64,000 bases of DNA from contig NZ_JAFCKW010000019.1 in the NCBI RefSeq assembly GCF_018129965.1, positions 1 through 64,000 on the forward strand, in the 5' to 3' direction. Below, one piece after another: positions 37,836 to 46,375 of the stretch. This stretch comes from Bradyrhizobium diazoefficiens. Lineage in GTDB: Bacteria; Pseudomonadota; Alphaproteobacteria; Rhizobiales; Xanthobacteraceae. Position numbers and translations under genes: made by a program. The notes beneath the pieces were generated by a model, which saw nothing but the letters and a program-made list of their open reading frames with translations, searched no databases and had not been told where the DNA came from. Numbering within the stretch: position 1 is the stretch's first letter; the number at the start of each line of letters is the position of its first letter.

Positions 37836-37998
37836 CCGCAGTCACGCCGTTTTCCCGGGCTTTGCGTCTCTGCTTTCCAATATCGTCGTGAGATTGTAAT
37901 GACGTCGTCGGGCCCAGCGGCCCTGCGCGCTATGGACGGAGCTCGACCGAGGGCTCGCCGTCGCTCGGCTATTTTTACGAAAGAATGACGGATACAAA

Positions 37999-40900
37999 TT
38001 GGCGGCCACCAAGAAAGCCCGCGCCGTAAAGGCTGCGCTCACGACAAAAACCAAGACGACATCGCGCTCCGCGATCTCCTCCTCATCGCCTCTCGGCATG
38101 CTGGCCCTCCATCTGATCGAGCAGTGGGGAAAGTCAGGCCGCGACGGCCTCGTCTTTCTGTGCGACGACGAGAACAGGGCGGAGCGTCTGGGAGGCGTGA
38201 TCCACGCGCTCGATCCGTCGGTCGAGGCGCTGGTGTTCCCGCGACTGAACAATTTGCCATTCGACGGTCTGGAGTCCTCGCGCGAGATCGCGGGCCGGCG
38301 AAGCTCGGTTTTGCGGCGCCTTGCCAAGGCCAAGAAGCCTGTATTCCTGGTGTCGACTGCAGAGGCCATCATGGAACGGCTGCCGCCGCCGGCGAGCTGG
38401 TCGAAGACCAGCCTCAGCCTGAAGGTCGGTGCCGCCTATTGCGAGCAGGAACTGGAGGGCCGCCTGGAGGCGCTCGGCTACGATCTGGGCGAAGAGGCGG
38501 AATATCCGGGCGGCGTGCTGTTCCACGGCAAGACGTTCGAAGTGTTTCCCGCCGGCGCGCTCTGCCCTTTCAGGATCGAACACGCCGATGGTGCCCTGCG
38601 CCGGATCGTCGCCGTCGATCCGGTCGAGCATGAGGTCCTCTACGAGACCAGGGAACTGCTGATCGATCCCATGTCCGAGCGGCTCGCGTTCGGAGGCAAG
38701 CGCGGACAACGTGCGACGCTGCCGGACTATTGCGGTGGCGCGCGGTGGATCGTGGATGCCGGCGTGCTCGCCCACGCCGATAGCTGGCTGGGAACGATCG
38801 AGGAGGCCGCCGGCCGCAGGGACGCGGAGCGCGAGTATCTCGGACGAGCGGACTGGAAGCGGCTGAAGAAGCGCATGAGCGTGCTGCCGCAAAAGTCAGC
38901 TTTCACCCCGACGCCGGATTTTTCGAGGGCTGCCTCGCCAAGAAAGATCCTTCGCGCATTTGTGGACGACATGCAAAGCGCCGGGTCGCAACTGCTCCTC
39001 GTCGCGGCCGTCGAGGACGACCTTCGCGCGATGGAGCGGATGAGCGGCATCAAGCCGGAGCGCTGTGCCAATTGGAGCGAGGCGACCAAGGGACGGCATC
39101 GCGAGACGGCACTGCTGGCCGATTTCGATGCCGGCTTCATCGGGGCCGGCCGCAAGCCCCTGGTCGTCGTAACGGCGTCGGACGTGCTCGGCAGCAGGGC
39201 GCATCATCCGCAGCCGATGGCGAGGGCGTGGACGGCGGCGTTCGATCATCCCGACGTACCGGAGCGCGGCACGGCGGTGGTCCATCTCCAGCGCGGCCTC
39301 GCCGTGCTCGACGGCCTGCAGACCTTCGACATGGGAAAGGGAGCGCGGCGCGAGATGATCCGGCTGGCGTTCGCAGGCGACAACGCCGTGCTCGTGCCCC
39401 CGGCCGATCTGGCTCTGATCTGGCCGTATGCAGCGGAGCCCGGCAAGCTGGCGCGCGACAAGGCGGACGGAAGCACGTGGTGGGCGCGCCGGACCGCGGC
39501 TGAAGCAGAGATTCAAGTGGCCGCAAAGGCGCTTGCCAAGCACATCAGCCAGCGTCGCCGCCGCCGGGCTCCCAAGCTGGTCGCACCTGGACAGGCCTAT
39601 GAGAGGTTCGTCGCGCGGTTTCCGTACTTCACCACGGTCGATCAGGCCAAGGCCATTCAGGACGTCCTCGACGATCTGGCGGCCGGTCATCCCATGGACA
39701 GGGTCATTTGCGGCGACGTCGGATTCGGAAAGACCGAGGTCGCGCTGCGCGCGGCGGCGGCTGTGGCGCTGTCTGGGAAACAGGTGGCGATCGCGGTGCC
39801 GACAACGGTCCTGGCGCGGCAGCACGTTGAGACCTTTCGCAAGCGCTTCGGTCCTCTCGGTATCGAGGTGGGAAGCCTGTCGCGGGCCGTTCCGGGCCCG
39901 GAGACGAAAGAGACGAAAGAGGGACTGCGAAGCGGCCGGCTGAAAGTCGTGGTCGGCACGCAGGCGCTCTCTGCAAAGGATGTGAAGTTTGCAGACCTCG
40001 GCCTCGTCATCATCGACGAGGAACAGCATTTCGGGGCGGCCGAGAAGACCAAGCTTTCGGGCCTGGCGAAGAATGCTCATACGCTTTGGATGAGCGCGAC
40101 GCCGATCCCGCGTACGCTCGCTGCCGGTCTTGCAGGTTTCCGCGATCTCAGCGTGATCGCAACGCCGCCGGTCCACCGGCTTCCGATCGTGACCAAGATC
40201 GCGCCGCTTTCGGACGCTGCCATTGCCGGGGCACTCCTGAGTGAGCGCAGGAGGCACGGACAGAGCTTTCTGATCTGCCCGCGCATCCAGGATCTGGAGC
40301 CCATGCTGGCGCGTGTGCAGTCGCTCGCTCCGGACCTGCGCATCGTCTGTCTGCATGGCAAGATGCCCGTCGACGAGATCGACGAGCGGATGATGAGTTT
40401 CGTCAACGGCGAAGCGGATGTTCTGCTCGCAACCAACATCGTGGAGAGCGGTCTCGATATTCCGCGCGCGAATACCATCGTGGTCTGCTGGCCCGAGAAA
40501 TTCGGGCTTGCACAGCTGCACCAGCTCCGTGGCCGGGTGGGGCGCGGCGGAACGCGGGCCTTCGCATATCTGCTGACGGAGTCCGCATCGGAGCAATCCG
40601 AAAAGCGATTGGCTGTACTCGAGGAATTCAGCAAACCGGGTGCCGGCTTTGCCATCAGCGAGCGCGACCTGGACCTCCGGGGCGCCGGCGATCTGTTCTC
40701 GGAGCAGCAGTCCGGGCACGTGCAGGTTTTCGGACCAGTGCTCTACAGCCATCTCCTGAAGCTCGCATCGGAGAGAACCCAGGACACAGGCGCATTTCTG
40801 TGGGTGCCCGATCTCAATCTGCCATGTGGCGACGCGTTGCCCGAAGGCTATGTGCAATCCGAAGCGATGCGGCTCGAGATCTATGGTCGCGCGGCGAGAT

Positions 40901-41202
40901 GCCGGCGCGAGGACGATCTGGTCGACCTCGAGGAGGAGATCTCGCGTCGTTTCGGCCGGCTTCCCCCGGAAGCGCGCGATTTCTTCGCTGCAGCGAGGCT
41001 CAGGATCGAGTGCAAGCGGCGGGGCATCGTCAGGCTCGATGTCGGGCCCGAGGCCGTCGCCGCGACCTTTCTCCCCGGTCGACTACGGAAGTCCAGGGCG
41101 CGGTCGCTCCAGCGCGACGGCGATCGTGTCGTCTACGCCGGCGGGGGAGACGAGGACCCCTTCGACCGGGTCGAGGAACTGCTGGGCATTCTGGACGAGT
41201 GA
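37999..41202 (+). CDS. Mfd-like superfamily 2 DNA translocase
   Basis: A 1067-aa protein with the layout of transcription-repair coupling factor Mfd. It has an N-terminal UvrB-like region, then an RNAP-interacting CarD-like part (TAVVHLQRGLAVLDGL near 430), then a RecG-like translocase with Walker A GDVGFGKTEVA (from residue 572), DEEQ (673-676), SATPIPRTL and LRGRVGRGG, and a C-terminal Mfd region. It is about 80-100 residues shorter than usual Mfd, and the N-terminus is a Lys/Thr-rich low-complexity tail. The start is TTG at 37999; an ATG at 38098 (residue 34) is an alternative. It is either a divergent Mfd or a second paralog; the window alone cannot decide. Confidence 0.82.
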   Translation: MAATKKARAVKAALTTKTKTTSRSAISSSSPLGMLALHLIEQWGKSGRDGLVFLCDDENRAERLGGVIHALDPSVEALVFPRLNNLPFDGLESSREIAGRRSSVLRRLAKAKKPVFLVSTAEAIMERLPPPASWSKTSLSLKVGAAYCEQELEGRLEALGYDLGEEAEYPGGVLFHGKTFEVFPAGALCPFRIEHADGALRRIVAVDPVEHEVLYETRELLIDPMSERLAFGGKRGQRATLPDYCGGARWIVDAGVLAHADSWLGTIEEAAGRRDAEREYLGRADWKRLKKRMSVLPQKSAFTPTPDFSRAASPRKILRAFVDDMQSAGSQLLLVAAVEDDLRAMERMSGIKPERCANWSEATKGRHRETALLADFDAGFIGAGRKPLVVVTASDVLGSRAHHPQPMARAWTAAFDHPDVPERGTAVVHLQRGLAVLDGLQTFDMGKGARREMIRLAFAGDNAVLVPPADLALIWPYAAEPGKLARDKADGSTWWARRTAAEAEIQVAAKALAKHISQRRRRRAPKLVAPGQAYERFVARFPYFTTVDQAKAIQDVLDDLAAGHPMDRVICGDVGFGKTEVALRAAAAVALSGKQVAIAVPTTVLARQHVETFRKRFGPLGIEVGSLSRAVPGPETKETKEGLRSGRLKVVVGTQALSAKDVKFADLGLVIIDEEQHFGAAEKTKLSGLAKNAHTLWMSATPIPRTLAAGLAGFRDLSVIATPPVHRLPIVTKIAPLSDAAIAGALLSERRRHGQSFLICPRIQDLEPMLARVQSLAPDLRIVCLHGKMPVDEIDERMMSFVNGEADVLLATNIVESGLDIPRANTIVVCWPEKFGLAQLHQLRGRVGRGGTRAFAYLLTESASEQSEKRLAVLEEFSKPGAGFAISERDLDLRGAGDLFSEQQSGHVQVFGPVLYSHLLKLASERTQDTGAFLWVPDLNLPCGDALPEGYVQSEAMRLEIYGRAARCRREDDLVDLEEEISRRFGRLPPEARDFFAAARLRIECKRRGIVRLDVGPEAVAATFLPGRLRKSRARSLQRDGDRVVYAGGGDEDPFDRVEELLGILDE

Positions 41203-41715
41203 AGGGTGCCTCAGCTTTTGTGGTTCCGGTCACATGTGCACAGAGAGATCGAATGCGATATAATCGCATGCAAATGCCCCAGCTTGAATTGCCTTGTGCC
41301 CATCGGGCCTGAGAGAAACGGCTAAATAATTGGAATATAAACACTATCGCTTTTCCGTCGCCCCCATGATGGATTGGGTAGAGAGTTTTTTGAAATCAAA
41401 TAGTTAGGTGGGGGTCGTGTGCAAATCCTGTGCACGAAGGTTCTACTATTCTTTCCTTTTCGTTCTCACGAAATTGCCCTCGGCGACCGCCGGATGGTGC
41501 CGATTTAGCGCCGCTGGATTCACATAGCCGCCGATCGCCTGCGTTAGCATTCGTGTGTGCGATCGAGCGGCAGTACACGGCTCGCTCTTGTGCGTTCTGA
41601 CCGTGAGCCGTCGCGCTATCTCCCGAAGCCCGTAAAGGTAAAACTGCGGGTTGGCAGATGCCGATGTGTCGATCCCCGAATGCTGCGTCGGAGCGAGTGG
41701 GGCAGACTTCTCTTG
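41203..41715. other. 513-bp intergenic region at left edge of the island
   Basis: No convincing gene. A short palindrome, ATGCGAT-ATA-ATCGCAT, lies at 41253-41269. The composition becomes visibly more AT-rich around 41320-41460. It separates the chromosomal-looking Mfd-like gene from the defence genes, so an island boundary or attachment site could be here, but I found no tRNA 3' end and no direct-repeat pair. Confidence 0.4.
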
Positions 41716-43133
41716 TCAAGAAATCAAGAGATGTTTTGACCTAAATTCAGAGACACGCGAAATCCGATCAGAGAGATAGGATCGATAGTCTGCAAGTAGG
41801 CGCTCGACATCTGGTCGGCCTTCTGACGACACAACGTCAATGGTCTGCAGCGCCTGACCCAGCGTCAATCCGCCGGTCTCTTCGTCGACAAGTCGGTCGG
41901 TCAATGTTCGCTCAACGTCCGCTCTAACGCCGGGCGGCAGGACAGATCGGCATCCGAAATATATCAACCGGAGTCCAAATGTCCGAAGGCGCACGTCGTC
42001 GAAGCTCATGACGATCGACAGCGCCTCAGGCCAGTTGGTGGCATCATGGAAAGCCGCCATGCGCACTTCGTCGTTAGGCCCGGGAAATCCATCGTACAAT
42101 TGTTCCTCGACGCGGATCGATCGCGGACGCGGCTCGCGTCCGGCGACATAGGCCGAAACGATCCGGTCACAAAGCTGCGGATCGTCCCTAACCCTGTGGG
42201 ATACGGTTTCGATCATCTCCAGGTCCACGCCGTTCAGCATCAGATCTGGAGCATCGTAGAGAGGTGTGAGCGTTGGCGCCGCGTTGACCCTGAGACGACG
42301 AACCGGACTCGGTTTTTGAGCGAGTTCGGTACGCAGTTCTTCGTCGGGCATGTCGACGAGCCGATCGACGTCGACGTCCAGCCGCAAGCAGAGGCGGCCA
42401 TTCGGTTGCTCGGGATCTCTCCCCAGACAGACAACAGGGGCGTGATAGGCCTCGTTCGCGAAAAACTCCGTCAGAAAGAAGCCATCCCCAGAGTCGACGA
42501 AATCTGCTACCGTTGCCTTCTTTGAGAACCGGACAAAGCGCTGCCAAAGCTCGGAAGACCGGTCACGGATACATCGGCATAGATCGAACGTCGCGAGAAC
42601 ATCGGTCATCGCATCGTGAGCGCGACCGTGAGCAATGCCGTTGGCTGCAGCCAGCCCGTCCAGACGGTAAATGGGACGGCCTTCCGGTCCGCGCGGAACC
42701 GATAGGCATGCCGGCGAGAGCGTTGCTGCGGCCATTACCAAACCCAACGCGTCGGCGCGGCAGTTGCCGTTGTTGCTGGTCAGATAGGCGGGATGAAGAG
42801 TCTGAAACAGCGCATGCCGCAACATCTCTTCGTCGAAGCGAATGGAGTTATAGCCAACGAAGATCGACCGAGGCCACGAAAGCAGTCTGCGCTGAATGGT
42901 GCGGACCATGTCGTAATGCGAAGGTAATCCTTCGTCCAACAGGCGTCCGATAGGCAGACCATTGGACATAGGGCGGCCGGGTGGGGCACAACGTGCGGCA
43001 GAAGGCGCGAGCGGGCCTGGAACCGGTCAATCTCATTGAGGTTGGCGTCGGTGCGGATCGCCGCAAAATGCACAATCTGGTCGAAGCCGTGCTTCAGACC
43101 GGTGGTCTCCGTATCGAAGAAAACGAAACTCAC
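41716..43133 (-). pseudogene. sbcB: exodeoxyribonuclease I (SbcB-like), frameshifted
   Basis: Two overlapping minus-strand frames together cover one exonuclease I. The N-terminal piece starts at 43133 with FVFFDTETTGLKHGFDQIVH (DEDD motif I) and runs to about 42975 (HVVPHPAAL). The C-terminal piece (41716-42969 frame) continues with LDEGLPSHYDMVRTI, GYNSIRFDEEML (motif II) and HDAMTDV (motif III). The joined span is 1418 nt, one short of 473 codons, so one lost base restores a protein close to the 475 residues of E. coli ExoI. This is either a real inactivating indel or a sequencing error. The start is 14 nt after the ImmA-like gene, making a three-gene unit. Confidence 0.82.
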
Positions 43134-43147
43134 CGGCTATCCTGTGT

Positions 43148-43669
43148 CTAGAAACGCCCCGCCAATCGGTATCGCATCGCGGAGGAGCTGACGCGGAATT
43201 TGCGGGCAAGCGCCTCGATACCCGCGTCGTCCTCAATATCGAGCCCGCCCGCATGGAGCGCGTTTGTTAGAAGCTCGCTCGGAATCAGAAGTTCGGACGC
43301 GAATGCGTTGGCCTCGATCTCCAGGGGATCCACTCCCTGCGATGACACGTCGTCACGAAGCAACATGCGGAATCCGCGGTCTATATGGACGGCTTTTCCG
43401 ATCTCGCGTTCATGAAGCATATGATGTGCAAGTTCGTGGGCAGCCGAGAAGCGCTGACGATTTGGATGATGTAGGGCGTTGATGCCGATGATCCCGACAC
43501 CATCCTTTATATAAGCCATGCCCGAGAGTTCCTCCTCGAGCGGAGCGTACTGGAGGACAATGTTTTTAGATTTGATGATGCGCTCCACTGGAACGGGCGC
43601 AGCCTTCACACCGAATGCCCGTAGGATCGCGCGCGCGGACTTTCGCGCCTTGTCGGGGTCCGCCCTCAC
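43148..43669 (-). CDS. ImmA/IrrE-type metallopeptidase
   Basis: A 173-aa zinc peptidase of the ImmA/IrrE family. The HEXXH motif is H78-E79-L80-A81-H82 in SAAHELAHHML, and the downstream Glu is in EIEANAFASELLIP. Such peptidases cleave a paired XRE repressor to relieve repression after DNA damage or phage signals. The start ATG overlaps the upstream XRE stop by ATGA, the usual arrangement for this pair. The exonuclease I gene follows by 14 nt. Confidence 0.9.
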   Translation of the reverse strand: MRADPDKARKSARAILRAFGVKAAPVPVERIIKSKNIVLQYAPLEEELSGMAYIKDGVGIIGINALHHPNRQRFSAAHELAHHMLHEREIGKAVHIDRGFRMLLRDDVSSQGVDPLEIEANAFASELLIPSELLTNALHAGGLDIEDDAGIEALARKFRVSSSAMRYRLAGRF

Positions 43670-44019
43670 GCGCCGGCTTTCTTGGAACCGCGTTGCGCGA
43701 GCGCGCTTGCGATCAAATCGTTGATTTGGGCTTTCCCGCGCGGTGTCATGTGTTCGTCGGACAGGATCACGTCGAACTCCTCTTGTGTGGGTGGCTTCGA
43801 TGAAGCGGGCAAAAGATCCGAGACCTTGGCAAATTCGAGCGCCTCGGCAAGATTGTACACGTGATGCAAACTTACGTTCTGCCTGCCGCTCTCGATATTG
43901 GCCACGGATGCGCGAGACATTCTCGCGCGGGCAGCCAGATCAGCCTGGGTGAGATCGAGTTTCCTGCGCCGCGTGGCAACGGCCCTTCCGAAGGCCCTGT
44001 AGATTGATTCTTCCGCCAT
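43666..44019 (-). CDS. XRE-family helix-turn-helix repressor
   Basis: A 117-aa protein starting at ATG 44019 (MAEESIYRAFGRAV); 15 further codons are open upstream but do not look like part of the family. The XRE fold is residues about 10-65, with recognition region LTQADLAARARMSRASVANIESG. The C-terminal tail is Lys/Ala-rich. It is translationally coupled to the ImmA/IrrE peptidase, its probable protease, and should repress the 44.0-41.7 kb operon and perhaps the divergent DUF2188 gene. Confidence 0.88.
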   Translation of the reverse strand: MAEESIYRAFGRAVATRRRKLDLTQADLAARARMSRASVANIESGRQNVSLHHVYNLAEALEFAKVSDLLPASSKPPTQEEFDVILSDEHMTPRGKAQINDLIASALAQRGSKKAGA

Positions 44020-44060
44020 CGTCTTTGTTTGCCCCAAGCAGACCATAATGTCAAGAATAA

Positions 44061-44110
44061 GCACAATGTGTGTTTAATAGAAACATTACAGTGTGTCTAT
44101 TGACAACAAA
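44061..44110. promoter_or_regulatory. AT-rich divergent control region with GTGTGTYTA direct repeats
   Basis: Between the divergent XRE (minus) and DUF2188 (plus) genes. GTGTGTTTA (44068-44076) and GTGTGTCTA (44091-44099) are repeated 23 bp apart, and TGTTT-AATAG-AAACA forms a small dyad at 44071-44085. The segment is markedly AT-rich compared with its surroundings. I infer operator sites for the XRE repressor; exact promoter boxes are uncertain. Confidence 0.4.
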
Positions 44111-44180
44111 GCGTCATTCGTGGAATCAGTCATGCGCGGCGCTCGCGAGGTTCACGGCGGTCCGCAGAGGAGATCAGAAG

Positions 44181-44402
44181 ATGTCGAAGCGAATTCATAT
44201 CGTGCCGCACGACGCGGGCTGGGCGACGCGGCGCGAGGGGGCATCGCGGGTTGGGTCGATTCACGCAACCCAGGCCGAAGCCACGGAGGCGGCGCGCGGG
44301 ACCGCGATCCGTGAACGAGGCGAAGTCGTCATCCATGGCCGGAGTGGCCGGATAAGGGATGCAAATTCCTACGGCAATGACCCCTTTCCTCCGAAGGGAT
44401 GA
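44181..44402 (+). CDS. DUF2188-family small protein
   Basis: A 73-aa protein. The sequence RIHIVPHDAGWATRREGA, then HATQAEATEAARGTAIRERGEVVIHGRSGRIRDANSYGNDP matches the DUF2188 pattern (a short protein that opens with a V-P-H/W-R segment and ends with G-x-I-x-x-x-x-S-Y-G-x-D). The start ATG has AGGAGAT about 10 nt upstream. A strong intrinsic terminator follows 9 nt after the stop. It stands alone between the XRE operon and the CBASS operon. Function is unknown. Confidence 0.78.
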   Translation: MSKRIHIVPHDAGWATRREGASRVGSIHATQAEATEAARGTAIRERGEVVIHGRSGRIRDANSYGNDPFPPKG

Positions 44403-44411
44403 TTCCACGGG

Positions 44412-44438
44412 CCGCGCCATTCGGGCGCGGTTTTTTTT
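44412..44438 (+). terminator. intrinsic terminator after DUF2188 gene
   Basis: Stem CCGCGCC (44412-44418) and GGCGCGG (44424-44430) with loop ATTCG, followed by eight T residues (44431-44438). It ends the DUF2188 transcript and insulates the CBASS operon, which must have its own promoter in the 43 bp before 44482 or rely on readthrough. Confidence 0.88.
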
Positions 44439-44481
44439 ATTCGGTGTCGTTCGCGACCCGCTCGTACAAGGAACGTTGACG

Positions 44482-45405
44482 ATGCAGAAGTTGGCCGCCG
44501 TAAACGATGACGATTTCGATAGACCCAAGGGCATCCAGCGAGCGCGCCGGCTTCCCGACCCCAAACTTGGCGCTCTCTGGGATTCGATCATTCTGAAGGA
44601 CAGCCTGAAGGCACAGCTCCTTTCGCAGGCGATGCTGAACTTCACGGTGCGCGGAAAGATCGACCGGACCGTCATTCCCCTCCATGGCGTGATTCTTCTC
44701 GTCGGACCGCCGGGGACCGGCAAGACCTCGCTTGCTCGCGGACTGGCACACCGTACTGCCGAGTCGTTTCAGGGCGGCGGCTTCCGTCTGCTTGAGGTTG
44801 AGCCCCACGCGCTGACAAGTTCTGCGATGGGCAAGACGCAGCGAGCTGTGTCGGAACTGTTTTCGCAGTCGATCGCCGAGTCCGCCGCCGCCGGCCCGAC
44901 GATAGTGTTGCTGGACGAGGTCGAGACCTTGGCGGCTGACCGTTCAAAGATGAGTCTTGAAGCCAATCCGATCGACATCCATCGCGCCACCGATGCCGTA
45001 CTCGTTCAACTCGACGCCCTGGCGGAGCGGCATCCCAATTTGCTTTTTCTCGCCACCAGCAATTTTCCCCAAGCCGTCGATGCGGCCTTCACGTCGCGCT
45101 GCGACCTTGTCGTCCACGTGCCTTTGCCGGATCGGGAGGCGTGCCTACGCATCCTGAAAGATTGTCTGATCGGTCTCGGCAAGACCTACCCCGCAATCGG
45201 GAAGTTGCCGACGATGGCCGGGTTTGACCGGTGCGCCGCCGAATGCATGGGCCTTGATGGACGCGCCATCCGCAAGATGGTTGCCAACGCACTCGCCAGC
45301 AGTCCGCAAACCGCGATGAATCCTGAGCGTGTCAAAGTCGACGATCTGCTTGCCGCTGCAAGCGCCGCCAAGGCTGCTCGCATGTCGGGAGGCAAGACGC
45401 CATGA
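44482..45405 (+). CDS. cap6: CBASS TRIP13/Pch2-like AAA+ ATPase (Cap6)
   Basis: A 307-aa AAA+ ATPase. Walker A is GPPGTGKT (residues 75-82), Walker B VLLDEVE (142-148), and the sensor 1 segment is LFLATSNFP with Arg-finger region FTSRCD. In HORMA-type CBASS this remodeller, a homologue of eukaryotic TRIP13, opens the closed HORMA protein and switches off the cyclase. The start is ATG 44482 with AAGGAA upstream; an upstream open extension crosses the terminator and is rejected. First gene of the five-gene CBASS operon; overlaps the next gene by ATGA. Confidence 0.93.
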   Translation: MQKLAAVNDDDFDRPKGIQRARRLPDPKLGALWDSIILKDSLKAQLLSQAMLNFTVRGKIDRTVIPLHGVILLVGPPGTGKTSLARGLAHRTAESFQGGGFRLLEVEPHALTSSAMGKTQRAVSELFSQSIAESAAAGPTIVLLDEVETLAADRSKMSLEANPIDIHRATDAVLVQLDALAERHPNLLFLATSNFPQAVDAAFTSRCDLVVHVPLPDREACLRILKDCLIGLGKTYPAIGKLPTMAGFDRCAAECMGLDGRAIRKMVANALASSPQTAMNPERVKVDDLLAAASAAKAARMSGGKTP

Positions 45406-45878
45406 GCACGGTCGCCAGCCGTACTTTCAAGAGCACGCCGGAACGGGACGCGGCACGCACCTGGACGGCGATTGTCGATCTTCTGACACAAGGTAAAATC
45501 GGCGACGCCCGCACCGAACTTCTCGCTGTCGCAGGTGTGGCCGCCAGCGTGATCGCGGATCAAGCTCCGAAACAGGCGGCGATCACGGTGACCTGCGACG
45601 GCCCGCGGACCCGCATCTATTGCCTTTATGACGATGACGCCGTCGAAGGCTCGGATGCCAATGAGGATTCTCTCGGCTTTGATCCCCTGAAGGGAGATTG
45701 GCGTGTTTCGCTTCCTTGTCTTGCGGACGATCTTGCCTGGGTTCAGGGCGCCCTGAAGAAGCACAGCAACCGGATCACGGCGCGCGATGTCGATGCCACA
45801 GTGTCGAGCGCCGACGAAGAGGCAACCGAGAAGTCTCAGGCCCTTGTCTTCGATATGAAAGGGTTTCTTGGCCCATGA
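45402..45878 (+). CDS. probable CBASS HORMA3-like protein (Cap8-like)
   Basis: A 158-aa protein in the operon position where CdnD/NucC systems of the Pseudomonas type carry a second HORMA protein. It opens with a helix (PERDAARTWTAIVDLL), then an ITVTCDGPRTRIYCLYDDDA beta hairpin and a GDWRVSLPC strand, and ends with a variable tail rich in D and E. I recall a similar sequence for HORMA3 but cannot confirm it here. It overlaps both neighbours by ATGA. Role is inferred: HORMA assembly or regulation of the cyclase. An unrelated small subunit is possible. Confidence 0.6.
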   Translation: MSTVASRTFKSTPERDAARTWTAIVDLLTQGKIGDARTELLAVAGVAASVIADQAPKQAAITVTCDGPRTRIYCLYDDDAVEGSDANEDSLGFDPLKGDWRVSLPCLADDLAWVQGALKKHSNRITARDVDATVSSADEEATEKSQALVFDMKGFLGP

Positions 45879-46375
45879 CCAATGTCGTCGTTAACACTTA
45901 CACCCATTCGGTCACCTATGTGGCCGACAATATCCTCAAGAGCCTGAAGGACATCATCCGCCTTAGCGGTCTCGATCCGTCGGCATTCGTCGGCGATTGG
46001 GAACTGCATATGCGCGGTGTTCAGACCTGGTTGAATACAGGCGATCTCGAAACAGTCGAGCTCGAAATTTACAATCCGAAAACGGATGCGTTGATTTTCC
46101 GGTGGGACATCGACATCGCCTATGGCTGGTCCGGCGGGGACGGCAACTTTTGGACGGACACCGAGCAACTCAAATACGCGATCAAAAAGGCTGGCTTGGT
46201 CCCGAGCGAGGCCCGTTATCGTCTGCTTCTGCAAAACAAGCCCGGCAGACCGGACGTAGCGGGTTGGGGTAAGGCGAGCTCCCGCTCGACGGAAGGGATG
46301 GTTCGGCAAAGCCTCGGAACCACCGTGGAGCACAGCGGCCTCGGCGCCAGCACATCTTATCTGAGGAGAGCCTGA
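45875..46375 (+). CDS. cap7: bacterial HORMA2-type protein (Cap7)
   Basis: A 166-aa protein with the bacHORMA_2 look: NTYTHSVTYVADNILKSLKD at the N-terminus, GDWELHMRGVQTWLNTGDLE, and LEIYNPKTDALIFRWDIDI. HORMA proteins bind a closure peptide (phage or partner protein), close, and activate the bound CD-NTase. The C-terminal 30 residues are Ser/Gly-rich and may be the mobile safety-belt end. It overlaps the cyclase gene by TGATG (one base). Strong support comes from the adjacent TRIP13-like ATPase and CdnD. Confidence 0.87.
   Translation: MTNVVVNTYTHSVTYVADNILKSLKDIIRLSGLDPSAFVGDWELHMRGVQTWLNTGDLETVELEIYNPKTDALIFRWDIDIAYGWSGGDGNFWTDTEQLKYAIKKAGLVPSEARYRLLLQNKPGRPDVAGWGKASSRSTEGMVRQSLGTTVEHSGLGASTSYLRRA

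Noticed and set aside
38896..40857. 653-codon minus-strand frame opposite the Mfd-like gene
   Set aside because: The plus strand shows all helicase motifs; the minus frame looks like an antisense shadow.
41253..41269. Short palindrome as an attachment site
   Set aside because: Seven-bp arms only, no matching direct repeat or tRNA end found at the other side.
42780..43133. Short exonuclease fragment as an independent gene or programmed frameshift
   Set aside because: No slippery heptamer at the overlap; the joined length fits one exonuclease I minus one base, so an indel is simpler.
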